Positions 23,132-34,909 of a stretch of DNA of 64,000 nucleotides are shown here, one piece after another. This DNA is from Toxonevra muliebris (Eukaryota > Arthropoda > Insecta > Diptera > Pallopteridae), in NCBI GenBank assembly GCA_963691655.1, contig OY829328.1, positions 8,212,204 to 8,276,203 of the forward strand. The letters run 5' to 3'. Both the position numbers and the translations under genes were made by a program. A model generated the notes under the pieces. The model saw only the letters and a list, made by a program, of their open reading frames with translations. It was not told the origin of the DNA and made no database searches. How positions within the stretch are numbered: the first letter of the stretch is position 1; each line of letters starts with the position of its first letter.

Positions 23132-24759
23132 TCGACGAGAGGACCAGGGAGGCCAATGAAAATTCTCACTGTCAAAAGAGGAAGGCCACGAAAGTTATTT
23201 AATATGGTAAAATTGAGCGAAGAAGTATCAAACGAAAATGATTACGAATACAATGTTGCTGGTTTGATAGAGCAAAACCTTCCTAAAACAACCATAGAAG
23301 CTCTTTCTAGTTCAGAAGCTGATGAATGGAGAAAAGCGATGAACAGCGAATACGAAGCCTTGAAGAAGAGCCGAACTTATGACATCGTCAATCGTCCAAA
23401 AGGAAAGAAAATCATTCAAACGAAATGGGTCCTACCCACGAAGTACAAAGCTGACGGGTCAATCGATCGGCGCAAGGCTAGACTATTTAGTAGAAAAATG
23501 TTTCATACAAATACTAGGCATTGATTTTAATGAAACGTTCGTCCCTGTTGCGAGAATTGGTTCTATTCGTCTGATAATGGCACTCGCTGTACAGCTAGGG
23601 CTTGAGTTATATCAACTAGATTTTGTCACAGCATATTTAAATGGCGAAATTGAAGAAGAAATTTGTATGCGAATACCAAAAGAATTTGATGAAATTTTGA
23701 ATAAAAACGAACTACAACAATATACTGGAGATAAAGTTTGTTTGATCAAAAAGGCACTTTATGGCTTGAAGCAATCTGGCTGGCAGTGGTATAAGAAGCT
23801 GCACCAAAAACTGAACCAGCTGCAATTAAAATCACTAAATTCGGATCCCTGTGTTTACGTCCAAAAGCAGGGGACAGACATCAGAATTGTAGCAATCTAT
23901 GTAGATGATTTGATTGTCGCATCGAATAGTCAAAAGAAATGGCAGCTACTGAAATCCGAATTAGCAAAGTCATTCGAAATGAAAGACTTGGGGCTTTTGA
24001 ATTTTAGTCTCGGAATTGAATTCAAGCAAGATTTTGAAAACCACAAAATCACAATGTCACAAGAAAAGTATGTGAAGAATATTTTTTGTCGTTTTAATAT
24101 GGAAGATTGCAAAGTACATTACAACTCCTATGAACCCGAACGAAAAACTTTCCAATGAAATGATCCCGAAGAATGAAGATGAAAGGAGAGAATCAGAAAA
24201 ACTACCGCATCAAAATCTCCTTGAATCTCTAATGTATTTAGCGGTTTCGACACGCCCTGACTTTACACATGCAGCTAGCGTACTCTGCCAATACAATACG
24301 AATTACGGAAAACAGCACTGGATAGCAGCAAAACGAGTATTACGTTATCTTAAAGGAACTAAAAAATTGGGTTTAGTATACAAAAAATCCTATCAAATTA
24401 GCGAATGCAGCCATTAACTGGGAGTCTCGCAAACAGAGAACTGTAGCTACTGTCTAGCACAGAAGCAGAATGTATGACACTATCTGAGTCAATAAAAGAA
24501 GCAATACATCTCAGACGTTTTTTGACCGAAATTTTAGGTCCACTGCAAATTACAACTATTTTTAATGGTAATCAAGGTGCAGGGATTCTGAGTAAAAATC
24601 CAGTATTCCATAATCGTACAAAACACGTGGACATTCGTCATCATTTTATACGAGAAACAGTAAATAGAGGAGACATCAAAATTGAATATCTACCTACTGA
24701 CAAGATGCTGGCTGATGTGCTGACGAAAGGATTATCGGCCCCAAAACATAACAAATGTA
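23132..24759 (+). pseudogene. Ty1/copia-type pol pseudogene (reverse transcriptase and RNase H)
   Basis: Remnant of a copia-superfamily LTR retrotransposon polyprotein. It opens with two AT-hook-like motifs (RGPGRP, KRGRPRK) and continues with EADEWRKAMNSEYEALKKS and IIQTKWVLPTKYKADGS. After a frameshift near 23485 it reads GIDFNETFVPVARIGSIRLI, LYQLDFVTAYLNGEIEEEIC, KKALYGLKQSGWQWYKKL and the catalytic box YVDDL (about 23898-23912). A second shift near 24120 leads to LMYLAVSTRPDFTHAASVL and HWIAAKRVLRYLKGTKKLGL. RNase H is damaged: the segment that should carry DADW is deleted near 24400, then WESRKQRTVA, a stop and a third shift precede STEAECMTLSESIKEAIHLR and DKMLADVLTKGL. Protease and integrase are absent and no LTR was seen. 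A TTAA-type repeat interrupts the 3' end at 24760. Confidence 0.95.
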
Positions 24760-25005
24760 TTAACTCTTTCATACCCAATGTTGCGTATATGCAACATTCA
24801 CTTTTATGTGGCATAAATAAAATGTTTAACATATATTACTATTAACGCTATTTGTATTCGGTTCTGTTAGGTATTCTTCACATTTTCTAGTTGCCGAATA
24901 TTTGAAATTTCTTGCTTAATTAATTTTTTTTAATATTTTGTCTTTGAAGTCCAGCAAAAACTTAAGTGCAAAAGTTTTTAGTAAAATCTTTTTTTTACTC
25001 ATTTA
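24760..25005 (+). mobile_element. TTAA-type element (family B), truncated copy inside copia pol
   Basis: TTAACTCTTTCATACCCAAT at 24760 starts a block that matches 50789-51015 almost base for base for the first 40 bp, then with indels through TTTGAAGTCCAGCAAAAAC near 24946. No right terminal repeat follows and similarity fades after about 25005, so this copy is 3' truncated. Its left edge falls exactly where the copia C-terminal sequence APKHNKC ends, so it inserted into the copia copy. Confidence 0.8.
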
Positions 25006-28000
25006 TAATTATCCTCTGGATAGGTGACTACGAATAGGGACCCACACTATAAAAGAGAAATTAAGAAGTGAGGAAAAGAAATAATAGGTCATTCAACTAG
25101 AATCACCGAATGGGTTAAAGGACTTCAACCCAAAAAGATCAAAAAATACAAAGAAAACATTATTGGGTTGCTTTCAGGATATTGCAAAAAGAGAAAGTTA
25201 AGCTCAAATTAAGTTAGATTAGATAATTTTCCGTTGGGATGGTTTTTAGCCGAGAAACGGTCCGTCGATTCTTCAACTTCTTCAGCCGATTGCCAATGTT
25301 CAGTATCCAATCCAGCTTATAATCCTAGATAATATCCACGTACCTGGTGCTAGTTGAAAGAGCCTACGTTTGTCCATTGAGTTGCGGAAAATTAAAGCTG
25401 GGTATTTTGGTTCTATTAGTGAAAAGCATCCACAATCCCGCGGCTGAGTTCTCCCAATCACCAGGGTTTAAAACAACATTTAAAAAAAAGTAGCTTTATC
25501 ACATTTGCAGTTGATATAGCGAAATTTCCTCCCATAGAATATCACCCATTCGAAAGCATGTAGCAAAAATATTACAAAAGAGCATTGGCTATGGCTGCAA
25601 CCTTTGTAAAATGATCCCGTGATCACGAATTAACTAAATAAACGGTTTTCAAATGATGATAACTACTGCCAGTATGACAAAAAAGATTTTTTTATGGCAA
25701 GTTTTTTTCGAATAATGTTGTACCCTAATATACACACATGTATATATATAAATATATATAATTCAAGGAAACTGAAGTGTATATAGAAAAATCAAAAAAC
25801 CACGCATATTAAATGACAAAATTATGCAATCGTTTATTATGCAATTGCTTCCGATTTCCAATGTAAAAATAAAAAAACTAATTCTGCTGAAATATGCAAA
25901 AATTAAAAATTCCATCAAAACAATAACAAACACACGGGAATTTGCTTCCATGCACACACATGTATATGAACATGTACTGCTGTACTTCATGTTAACGACA
26001 GTAAAAACAAACAAAAAATCATTAAATATACATAAAAACGAAACCGCAAAGCAAAACTCAAGACTAAGCTAGCCAACTGCACCGAATTTTTTGGTACAGT
26101 ACTGAAACATGCATGAGATGTATTGTATAACTACCAACAAAAAAAAAATGGTGCAAGATATGAAACTGCACTAAAAATTTTAAACAAGCAATTATAATTT
26201 GTTTCCGGCTATTTGGCCTGCAATTTATTTTAGATTTCACCCAAAAGTATGCAGCATTCTCATCAGAAGTTAGTTTGAGAGAGTTTTGTCTCTAATTAAC
26301 AATCAAATTTCGTAGTATGGTTCGGTTCAGCAATGCACAATCTCTCTGAACCATTGATTCGGCTCAGAAATATGTTCTTCCATACCTTCGAACAACTGGT
26401 TCGGTTCAAAAATCATACAACGTAAAATTTGATAAAGGTTTAACTTATAATTAATTTTAACATTTTCTTTTTTAGATTTTCCACAGGATTCATCCAGAGT
26501 ACTGGGGTTTTAGCTATTGATATAGTTCCAGCAGGTACAGTATTTTTAGTTCTTGTTAAACAGTGAGCTCCTGATGGTTTTAAGTTCTCCTGGTTAACGA
26601 CTTCTCTTTACGTAAATATGGTCTTGTCTATGTCTTAACCTAAAAGTTAATTTTTTTGGTGCACTTCTTGTTGGATATATTATTAGGGCAAAAAATCCGC
26701 CGTTCAAATCAAAGGCAGCGATTCACAAAGGCCTGCAATCGCTTGAGACTTTTTGTGCTATCTTCTAAGTAGAGCAGCTGTACAAGCTGTACCCATCTCT
26801 TTAGTCATCTTACTCAAAAAAACTAGAGCAAAAAAAAAGCTAACGATAAAATGCTTATAAATTGATAATTGTCTGACCATTGAGAAAAGAGACATTAAAG
26901 CGATTGGTAAGTTGAGGTTATGCTACACATAGTTGCCAAAACTCAATACGCTACTGGTAAGTGGCACATGAGGATAATGCTTTTATATGTTAAAATGCCA
27001 AGATTTAATAGAACAGAAGTTACTATGAACCTATAAATAAATGAATATCACGTACTTAATGTAAAGTCACCTAATACATGCATACTAAATCTGAATATGC
27101 ATTTATATGCAAATTGAGTTAAACTACGATAGCAACAACAATTTAGCATGAACAGCATGAGATTAAACTCAAACTGAACGCAACTGCATTTATATCTCAC
27201 AGTATTCCATATATATATATATATTTAAGAAGAAATAGCACTTGAAGTAATCTTTCAAATTTCAAGCATTTGAACTATGCATAAACTCAAATGTTACTTA
27301 ATATTTACTAAATAATTTTATCAAATTTAATATATTTAAAAGCCTTTATATTTGTTTGTATGCATGTTAGTTTAACTTCTACTTAACTGTTCACCACCTA
27401 GGAATCTGACCTTTTAAATAGACAGCACTAAAGTTCACAATAACCACATGCTGTTCGCAGCCGCTCTTCAGTGACATTTGTATATGACTGCGTAAGTGTG
27501 TGTAGTTTTGCTCATATGTTTTATGCATAACATAGATATCTTTTTGTCTGTACACTCATTGGAAAATATTTATAAAAACTGCAAAAATTTATGGTAAATG
27601 GAAATACCAAAATTTTTCAATTCCATTTCAAAGTATACATCTCAAATGCCTGATTTAATCTTTCTAAACGGAAAAAATTTTATTAGAGTTTTTGCAACCT
27701 TCTTGATTTATGTAATGAAACCATCGTTGAAGTGTTATGTACACTAGTGAATAAGAGGGGTGAGGATGTGGGCAAGCTTAGGGATATCCGCTTTCTAGCT
27801 TTAAATAGATTTCCCACTAGTTATCATGTGATTTACTAAACATTTCTAGTTCTTCAAAATAAATTATTTTGCCTCAAACTTCAAAGTTGTAAGACTAAAA
27901 ATAAGTAATAAACATTCCCATTAACACTCCACCATGACCTTGAACTTCCTATAACAAAAAATTATGACATAGCAGTCTGTATGTGTCTTCAAAGAAATTT

Positions 28001-28343
28001 ACCATTACAGTGATCAGGTCAGTCTCTAAAGAAATAACCCATTTATCGTCGAGAAAAAAGTGGTGCTCCAATTTGTGGGCAGTACACAAGTTGCTCTTGA
28101 AAAATACCAGAACCAATATAATCTTCATTAAGAGCCAATTGGTTTAAATGAATGAGTTTTATAACCATTTCACTAAATGTTTCAGTAAATTTGTGGACGC
28201 CCATATTTGTTGGAGGGGAAAATCTCTTACTCGCCTATAAGAGAAAATAAGTAACAGCTATTCATTTAAGTCTCTTTCTAAGATAAATTTTTGCACAAAT
28301 CTCTATTGCATATATTTCAGTATGAAAAACACTAGACCATATA
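25006..28343. other. AT-rich DNA with no recognised gene
   Basis: No domain, RNA gene or complete element identified. An AT microsatellite lies near 27209-27225 and CACA/TATA-rich sequence near 25735-25760. TGGTTCGGTTCA-like motifs recur near 26325, 26350 and 26398. Confidence 0.5.
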
Positions 28344-28504
28344 ACGTTTACAACTTTTAAATTTTTATTCAATGATAAAAATAGATAATGCATTTCGATT
28401 AGTCTTACCAATCATCTTCAGCAACCTGTCTAATCTCTGAGCTTAATATCAATTTTTATCATGGAATAAAAATTTAAAAGTTGTAAACTTAAAATAATTG
28501 GTAT
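28344..28504. mobile_element. Small long-inverted-repeat element with 13-bp flanking direct repeat
   Basis: The 37-bp arm at 28346-28382, starting GTTTACAACTTTTAAATTTT, is repeated inverted at 28452-28488 with one mismatch, around a centre of about 69 bp. The 13-bp sequence ACTAGACCATATA occurs on both sides (28331-28343 and 28505-28517). If that is a target duplication, the mobile unit is 28344-28504, including about 16 bp outside the right arm. No coding capacity. Confidence 0.65.
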
Positions 28505-29929
28505 ACTAGACCATATATTCATAAGGATTGAGATTTTAGTGATAGATTGGGCACCTGAACGACTTACAATTTTAGTCCGTTTACATTTTAAATTTTACAG
28601 AGCATTCACTGCTATTTAGCGAAGTTCAGAATTTATAATTTTCGAAGCAGAAGTGCCAGTAATGCCATTTAAAAGCTGAGCATATTTTTAGGCTGATTTT
28701 TCAGGTGGATATTTTTAATTGCTTTAGTCATCAAAAGGCTGAGCATAGTTTTAGGGGTCTTTGGTCTTTTAGAAATATTGGCACATAGTCATAGTTAAAA
28801 ATAAAGTGTACTTTAGTATTTAAATGAAGTTATATACAAGAGGAAACGATAAAACAACGAGATCAGGAACAACAATGGTTGCTGGGCTTTATAAGAATTC
28901 CCAATTGGTTCTTTGTGATTGATATGAACTATTTTAGTGCTTCAATGACAACAATCTGACATCTGCAACACACATCTGAGATCTTTACTGGATATTTTTT
29001 ACCCAATGGGTAGCAGTGCTGCCGAAGGTACTCCGATCGGAGCATTTGTACTCCGCTCAAATCTCAGTCCTCCTGTCCTCCCCAATCGGAAAAGATCCTC
29101 CTATTTCATATTTTTGAATTTTTGAGTTGTATGCAAAATAAACCTAAATAAAACTAAATGTTTTCTGTTGCGTTATTTTAATTTCGTTTATGTCTGTGAA
29201 ATATTTTTTACTAGGACTATCTGTTTTATTTGTCGCTGGGTTACTGTCAAAATTTAAAAGTTCGCATTCCATTTCCTGTGGGTTTTGGTTGTCTTTGTAA
29301 TGTTGTAATTTTTGACAATTGAAATCAATAGTAGAAAAGCTGTGTAAAAGTAATTGCCTATTTAATAAATATCTATAAATTGCTTGCTGACTGCAACTGT
29401 TAATGCAGTAATGGTAGGTAAGGGAATGTTAGAAAAAATTATACATCCAACTGGGTCCTTTCGATTGAGCTGGCTAAAAAATGCCACAAATAACATCTTA
29501 TGTTTTCATGTCCAGTTTTGTGAAGAGTGAAGAAATGTTAGTTTTAGTTTTTTAATCTTCATTGTTTTTTCTTTTTTTATTATTATTTACTAATATTAAT
29601 AATTTATATTGCACCGTTTATTTCCAAAGAAGGAATATTTTGTTTTTATAAGAACTTGTTTATTTTTCATAACTTTTATATGACTGAATTTGTAAGAAAA
29701 ACTTTCTATACATTATTGGAGCTGTTAGCAATTATCTAAGGTAATACTTAGTTGAAAACTTTTAAGACTTTTTGAAAAATTCTTCCCTTGTCAAGCAAAA
29801 TCCTCCACTCGAAAGGAAAAATTCCTCTTCTTAAAGTCGTGGTAAATATTTTGTGCGATTTATTATATTTTTAACATGCTCGTGTAGGCACCTGGCCTGG
29901 CAATCACAAACTAAAAACGCCCAATAAGT
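28505..29929. other. AT-rich DNA with no recognised gene
   Basis: Nothing assignable. GGTAGCAGTGCTGCCGAAGG near 29009 resembles the start of some hAT elements, but no inverted partner was found. Confidence 0.45.
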
Positions 29930-30171
29930 ACAAAAGTACCCAAATTGGTAAAATTTGTATTAGAATGGGGAGATATGAGGCTTAATGGTTCTGTTGAAAA
30001 CCCCTCCATTTCCTTAAGACTCTTTTTTCCATAAACCCTAACGTACGCAAGCAGAAGGCAGCTTTTATCCACGGTGTTGAACTCTGTAGTATTATACACA
30101 GCCCCTATTTGAGCAGGTGGTGAAAAAAATCGGATATTAAGAAGGACTAGTCGCCCAAAGGGTATGCGCAT
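29930..30171 (-). pseudogene. Possible hAT-type transposase fragment
   Basis: On the minus strand an 86-codon frame contains DKSCLLLAYVRVYGKKSLKE followed by MEGFSTEPLSLISPHSNTNF. The layout resembles the block D...(S/A)QLLVFVRY......EEFLFC..L...TT...IF of ZBED/hAT-type transposases and their domesticated relatives. The match is by pattern only; the flanking parts of the frame show nothing familiar and no terminal repeats were seen. Confidence 0.3.
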
Positions 30172-32554
30172 TGAAGGTATTCAGTACTTTCCAAACCGTA
30201 TCACAAGATGTGATATGCATAATTACGGGAAAGCTGCCATAGACAGAGCTCAAGCATAGGCAGAGCACTGGCACAGATTCGGACATGAGGATGACATGTA
30301 CTGTCCAATCTATCTAAACGAAAGTGAAAATTAGTGACACGTACTGTTCCAGGCTTCGAAAACAAGAGAGAGGGCAAGTCATTAGCAGACAACCGATACT
30401 GGCAAACCCCACAATATTGATTAATAATACATTATGATAAGAAAAGCAGAAACTGGATGAGAGCTGAACGAAATAATACCTGCAGGTGGTTTTAGTCGGT
30501 AATAATGTGACTGTAGAACAGTATTTCCAAAAAGTTCTTCTGACGCATGACGGTCATACCATTCAGTAAATGCAAATATATTTTGTCTTGTTAACGTTTT
30601 TTACACCATTTTTGCACTGAATCACTAAAGTTTGCAACAGATGACAAGCTTTTTACAAACAAATCGTTCGTATGTATGTCTGAAAGAACACTAAAGTTTG
30701 CATTTTGTGGTCACTCCTTAAATAGTCATTGGAAAGTTTGTAATTGAAACATTGCAAATATATTATTTGTTAAATTTTATTGGGTGTAGAATATAGATAG
30801 ACATACATAACGTATTTGCATTTTTGATATCGTAGGCGTTCAAGCATAAATTATCAAGTCTACGTTTTTAGTTTCTTATAAGAGATTAGTTTTTACAATG
30901 CATGGTGCGCAGTATGCACTGGAAAAAAACACTAAATCCACAAATGCGTTTATATATATTTCAACTGTATCATCAGGAATATTTTTTTAATTTTTAAAAA
31001 CTAATTATAACGGACCTAATCAACAATATCAATTTGAATTTAATGATTTACACTTGAATGCTCATAATATATACACATATTTTTGCATATGTGCTCATAT
31101 ATGTACAGTAGAGTGCCATTAATTTTCGAAAGTCGGAAAAGTTTCCGCGGCACCCCGTCGATCGGTTCGTTTTATTCAAAAAATAATTTGTGTAGAATTC
31201 CAGGTCAATTGGATAAGGGGAAGTGGTGTCCCAAGAGCTCCAAAATTTGTAAAAAACGGTTTTTGTGCACAAAATTCATATTTGATTGTTTATATCTTAG
31301 ACATTTTTAATTTTACATAAAAACTGTCTGTCAAAAATTTAGAGATCTATCAAAGAGGAATAATTCACTCACATAAATTTTTTCGGTATTCCTAATAACT
31401 ATTGAATAAAAGAAAAAATAAGCTGAAATTACCCAATTAAATCTAGCAAGTTTTACAAATGTAATTGCCCGCACAACTGCTTTTTTTTCTATTCGCTAAA
31501 AAAAAACATGTCGTTAGTCGTTAATTGGAATATAAAACTAATTTTTTCTCTCCAAAAGTGGGCTGAGACTTGTTTATCTATCAAAATGAACGTCGAGTAA
31601 CTCGAAACACTCGCTAGCTCCCCAAAGTTGTAGTGACCCTGTTCTCATTATTCCCACTCCAAATGTAGTTACAAACGAGGTGAATCTTCCAGTAATTGTG
31701 CCAGTCACTGTAATTGGTAATTGTAATTATTAATGTTTTTTAGGTATATTTTTTTTGGTCTTTCTGTCTTTTTGTTTCTTATAGCAAAAACGGACTGAAA
31801 TTATAAAATTTAAATTCTAAATTCGAAAATAAAAGTTTACTAAGTTATGTCTGCAATAGTGAAAATGAATACGATGATACATGAAATGGACCATACCAAA
31901 CGTCAGAAGATTATGCTTAATGGAAAACGACGACTTAGAATTAAAGAATAACATTTTATGATGTCTCAAAAAATTTTGAAGTTGATACGATAGTTTATAC
32001 GAAATTTTCTTGTTTCTTAACACTTTAAACGTATTTTTGATGTGTAAACATTTTAGCTCACGGTATGGGCAAAATTTCAAATGTGTAAAATGTAAGAATA
32101 ACTGTATCGTAAGATGTAAGAAAACTGTAACGTCCAGTTCCCCTCTCGTTCACACTACTGCGCGGCATGACTGTGCTACTCTAAACAACAAAGAAAAGAG
32201 AAGATGAGAGGGAGAAAATAAAATACGAGCGGAGTTTGTTTGTTTATGTTTCGATCAATTTACTCACACATGTACATACGAAAACAAAATGTGTGTGTAC
32301 ATTTATTCGTGGCAGAATTATTTGTTGGTGTTAAAAGTATGGAGATCAACTGTACAAACAGAGAAGTCGCCGTAGCAAACACAGGCGTTTGATAGGTTTT
32401 ACATTTGGTTAGTTAGATTGGATTAAAATTAAATATTTTTTAAAATACAAAAACAATACAAAATGATAAGTAATAAGGAATCTAGGTTTCAATAAATGTA
32501 TAAACAAAATGTAGTGATAATGATAGCAAACCACGGCATTATAAAAACTTTTCA
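30172..32554. other. AT-rich DNA with one dispersed-repeat fragment
   Basis: No gene recognised. It contains the inverted partner (31105-31240) of a repeat seen at 34910-35047, listed separately. Confidence 0.5.
31105..31240 (-). repeat. Dispersed repeat (family C), inverted partner of 34910-35047
   Basis: The reverse complement of this segment reads CCTTATCCAATTGACCTGGA, then AAACGAACCGATCGACGGGG, TGCC and, at the far end, TTAATGGCACTCTACTGTAC. The corresponding sequence at 34915-35047 reads CCTTATCCATTTGACCTGAA, AAACGAATCGATCGAGGGGG and TTAATGGCACCCTAATGTAC. The two are clearly one family in opposite orientation. Confidence 0.75.
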
Positions 32555-32767
32555 TTAACCTTAGAAAGGCAACACTTTTTTATATATGTAAATAGTAAAT
32601 ATGTTAAACAGAAAAAATCAAACTTATTTATTATAAAATTACTTATTTACTTCAATAAAAATACATTGTTTCTTATTTTTATTAAAAGCAGTTATGGCAA
32701 ATCTCTTTGCGGTGCTTTTAAAAAGTAGCGGGGTGGCTGGTCACCCATGTTGCCTTTCTAAGGTTAA
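32555..32767. mobile_element. TTAA-flanked MITE with 16-bp terminal repeats (family D)
   Basis: TTAACCTTAGAAAGGCAACA at 32555 and its perfect inverted copy ending at 32767 give a 16-bp terminal repeat (CCTTAGAAAGGCAACA) inside duplicated TTAA. The whole element is 213 bp and encodes nothing. Its ends resemble the start of classical piggyBac terminal repeats (CCCTAGAAAG), which supports piggyBac-type mobilisation. Confidence 0.92.
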
Positions 32768-32784
32768 ATGCGGAAAGCACTTAT

Positions 32785-32860
32785 CGTCGCCTGAGAATTG
32801 ATTTGGCGTATGTGTGTACAAATTCATACACCTATACGCCAAATCAATTCTCAGGCGACG
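32785..32860. repeat. 76-bp near-perfect palindrome
   Basis: A 27-bp arm at 32785-32811, starting CGTCGCCTGAGAATTGATTT, has a perfect inverted copy at 32834-32860. Pairing can extend inward by a wobble and five more pairs, leaving a tiny loop. TTAT lies immediately outside both arms (32781-32784 and 32861-32864). It starts 17 bp after the family D element. It could be a very small mobile element with a 4-bp duplication or a hairpin RNA source; the sequence does not match any microRNA I recall. Confidence 0.85.
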
Positions 32861-32864
32861 TTAT

Positions 32865-34022
32865 GTAAAATTTTCACATCTAATAAAATTTCAAATCGAC
32901 AGGAAGAAAAACTTAAAGCACGGAAAAAAAGATGCAATTACAGCTGCGTATATGCGAACATATTTTGCCCGATGCATTGAGTAAAAGAAAAATAATGCAA
33001 CTACGATTTGGTGCAATTGCAAAATATATGCGATATGGAATAAAAATTTGCATTTGCAATGATGCAAGACCATTTGCAATTTATAGTGAATTGGGCTATT
33101 ATATATAAAAGATAATGATATCTAATAAATTTTTAAGTTTATAAAAGAATTGTTTTAATTTGAATTAAATATTTACCTAGCATATAGATTATACATGAAA
33201 ATCCCTATATATGGCTATACATATATGAGCTTATGTACATAGCATTCAGTTGACTTAACTGTTTACACATCAAATATCTTGCGTGCCTTGCACACATCCA
33301 TTGTTTTTTTTCTAAATGCTGCTTTCTTAAGAACTTTTCAACCTATCAAGCTGAAATTGGTATTCATATTATTCTGATGACTACATATCTGAAAAATACA
33401 CAAATTAATTCCAATTTATATGGCAAAAAATTCCCAATTTTTTAGAACCAATTTCTTGTAAACGATCTTCAAAGTTAAGAACTCTCAATTTGAAATGTTT
33501 GCCATAGTGCCACTAGATTTAAAAAGTTAAAAAATTAATGTGAAATAGAAAGAGTAGTCGAGTCTTTGTAATTTTAGAAAAAATAGTTCTAATTTTTTGG
33601 CAATGCTGGAACTTTTCTAGCACCAGATGATGCGACGCGTTAGATTTGCAAACAGAGGTGGATAGGTGAAACAGAGTTCATGAATTTTTCATTTCTATTT
33701 TTAAAATTAAATTTAAAATCGAAAGGAAATGCTTATCAAAATAACATTTTGCAGTGTTATTGATCATATTATTTAGATTTTTTATGAAAATCACATGCCT
33801 TTCTATTTCCCAACTTCGTCAGTGCCCTATTGCCCTATTTACTCTTTTTGTAAATTTAATAGCTTTTAGCAAGTCATCTACACTTCTAGTCAATATATAG
33901 TTAAGCAGCCATAAAAACACTTGATATTGTAAGTACTACCTCTAAGGTGGTCGCTAACTGCCTAAACTCCTAAAGAGATATCAGAACGGCTCAAAGTGCA
34001 CCGGTTGTCAAAACTTTAATTT
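32865..34022. other. AT-rich DNA with no recognised gene
   Basis: Nothing assignable except a possible, heavily damaged upstream part of the LINE remnant that begins at about 34023. The start GCACGGAAAAAAAGATG near 32920 resembles the ACACGGAAAAAA ends of the element at 46531. Confidence 0.45.
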
Positions 34023-34327
34023 TCAGGGTACAAGGACATTCCAGGCAACTGTAAAACCAATGAGCTGGCAAGGCTAACCACAACATTCCCTATTTCTCAC
34101 ATAACCCTATTATCAACGTAGTGGTAATAATTATTGGGCATTGTCTCTTTGGTGAACATGTCAATAGATTACAAGTACCCACAAACGACTTTTTTAGGAG
34201 CTGCCTTGATGAGAAGGAGGAGGAAATGACTTTTCACCTCCTCTGCAATTGCCTAGCTCTCGCCAAACGTAGGCTGGCATATTCAGGGCAACTCTTCTTC
34301 AACATTCCAGCTGATCTCGAATCTTAA
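34023..34327 (+). pseudogene. LINE remnant: end of RNase H plus zinc knuckle
   Basis: From 34023 one frame reads SGYKDIPGNCKTNELARLTT, the usual ...GH..IPGN.KADELAR end of a LINE RNase H with the GH lost. After a frame change the region from 34121 reads IIGHCLFGEHVNRLQVPTND, FFRSCLDEKEEEMTFHLLCN and CLALAKRRL, with a stop at 34325-34327. The TGHCL.G.H..RL.....CR.C.......HLLC.C pattern identifies an RNase H-bearing LINE C terminus. The first knuckle Cys pair is partly lost (SC only). Confidence 0.8.
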
Positions 34328-34472
34328 TTAATTTCACTACTCTACAAATTTACAAAAACTTTCACCACAACGAATGACGATAACATTTCCTTTAGTAAAA
34401 TTTTCCATAGAATCCGAATATTCTAATGAGTTTTTCGATTGGCCCCAATTTTCCATGTAAATGGCAAAATTG

Positions 34473-34905
34473 AAAAAAGTGCACTGTTGAGAGCACATAC
34501 TTCACATAAATGACTGTCAAAACTTTAATTTTCATCCAGTGAATTTAAAATGTTTTAGATGAGTGTCAGACAAAAATTTTAAGGTATAAAAAGTTCCAAT
34601 AGTGACAGTAATATTTTGCTGTTATGATCGAAAAAAAGTAAGAAAATCACAATTTTCGTTTTTTTTTTCAACAAATCTCAACTTTGAAGCCCTATATCTC
34701 AAAATAATTATATGGGTGACAAAGAGTTAGCGTTTTTATCTTATGGAAAATTTTATAACAACTATTACTATTGGAACTTTTTTTATCTTAAAATTTTTTT
34801 TTGATACTCATTTAAAATATATAAAAATTTTAAATTCATTGACTGAAAATTAAAGTTTTGACAGGCATTTATGTGAAGTATGTACTCTCAACAGTGCACT
34901 TTTTT
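34473..34905. mobile_element. Long-inverted-repeat element, arms about 130 bp
   Basis: The left arm at 34473-34600, starting AAAAAAGTGCACTGTTGAGA, faces a well-matched inverted right arm at 34765-34905. The match runs through CTTCACATAAATG and CTGTCAAAACTTTAATTTTC to AAAGTTCCAATAGT, with substitutions and a few indels. A centre of about 165 bp is AT-rich. No target duplication was seen. The right arm runs directly into the family C repeat at 34910. Confidence 0.8.
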
Positions 34906-34909
34906 GAAT

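Noticed and set aside
29005..29060. GGTAGCAGTGCTGCCGAAGG resembling a hAT terminus
   Set aside because: No matching inverted end found downstream or upstream; too short to report.
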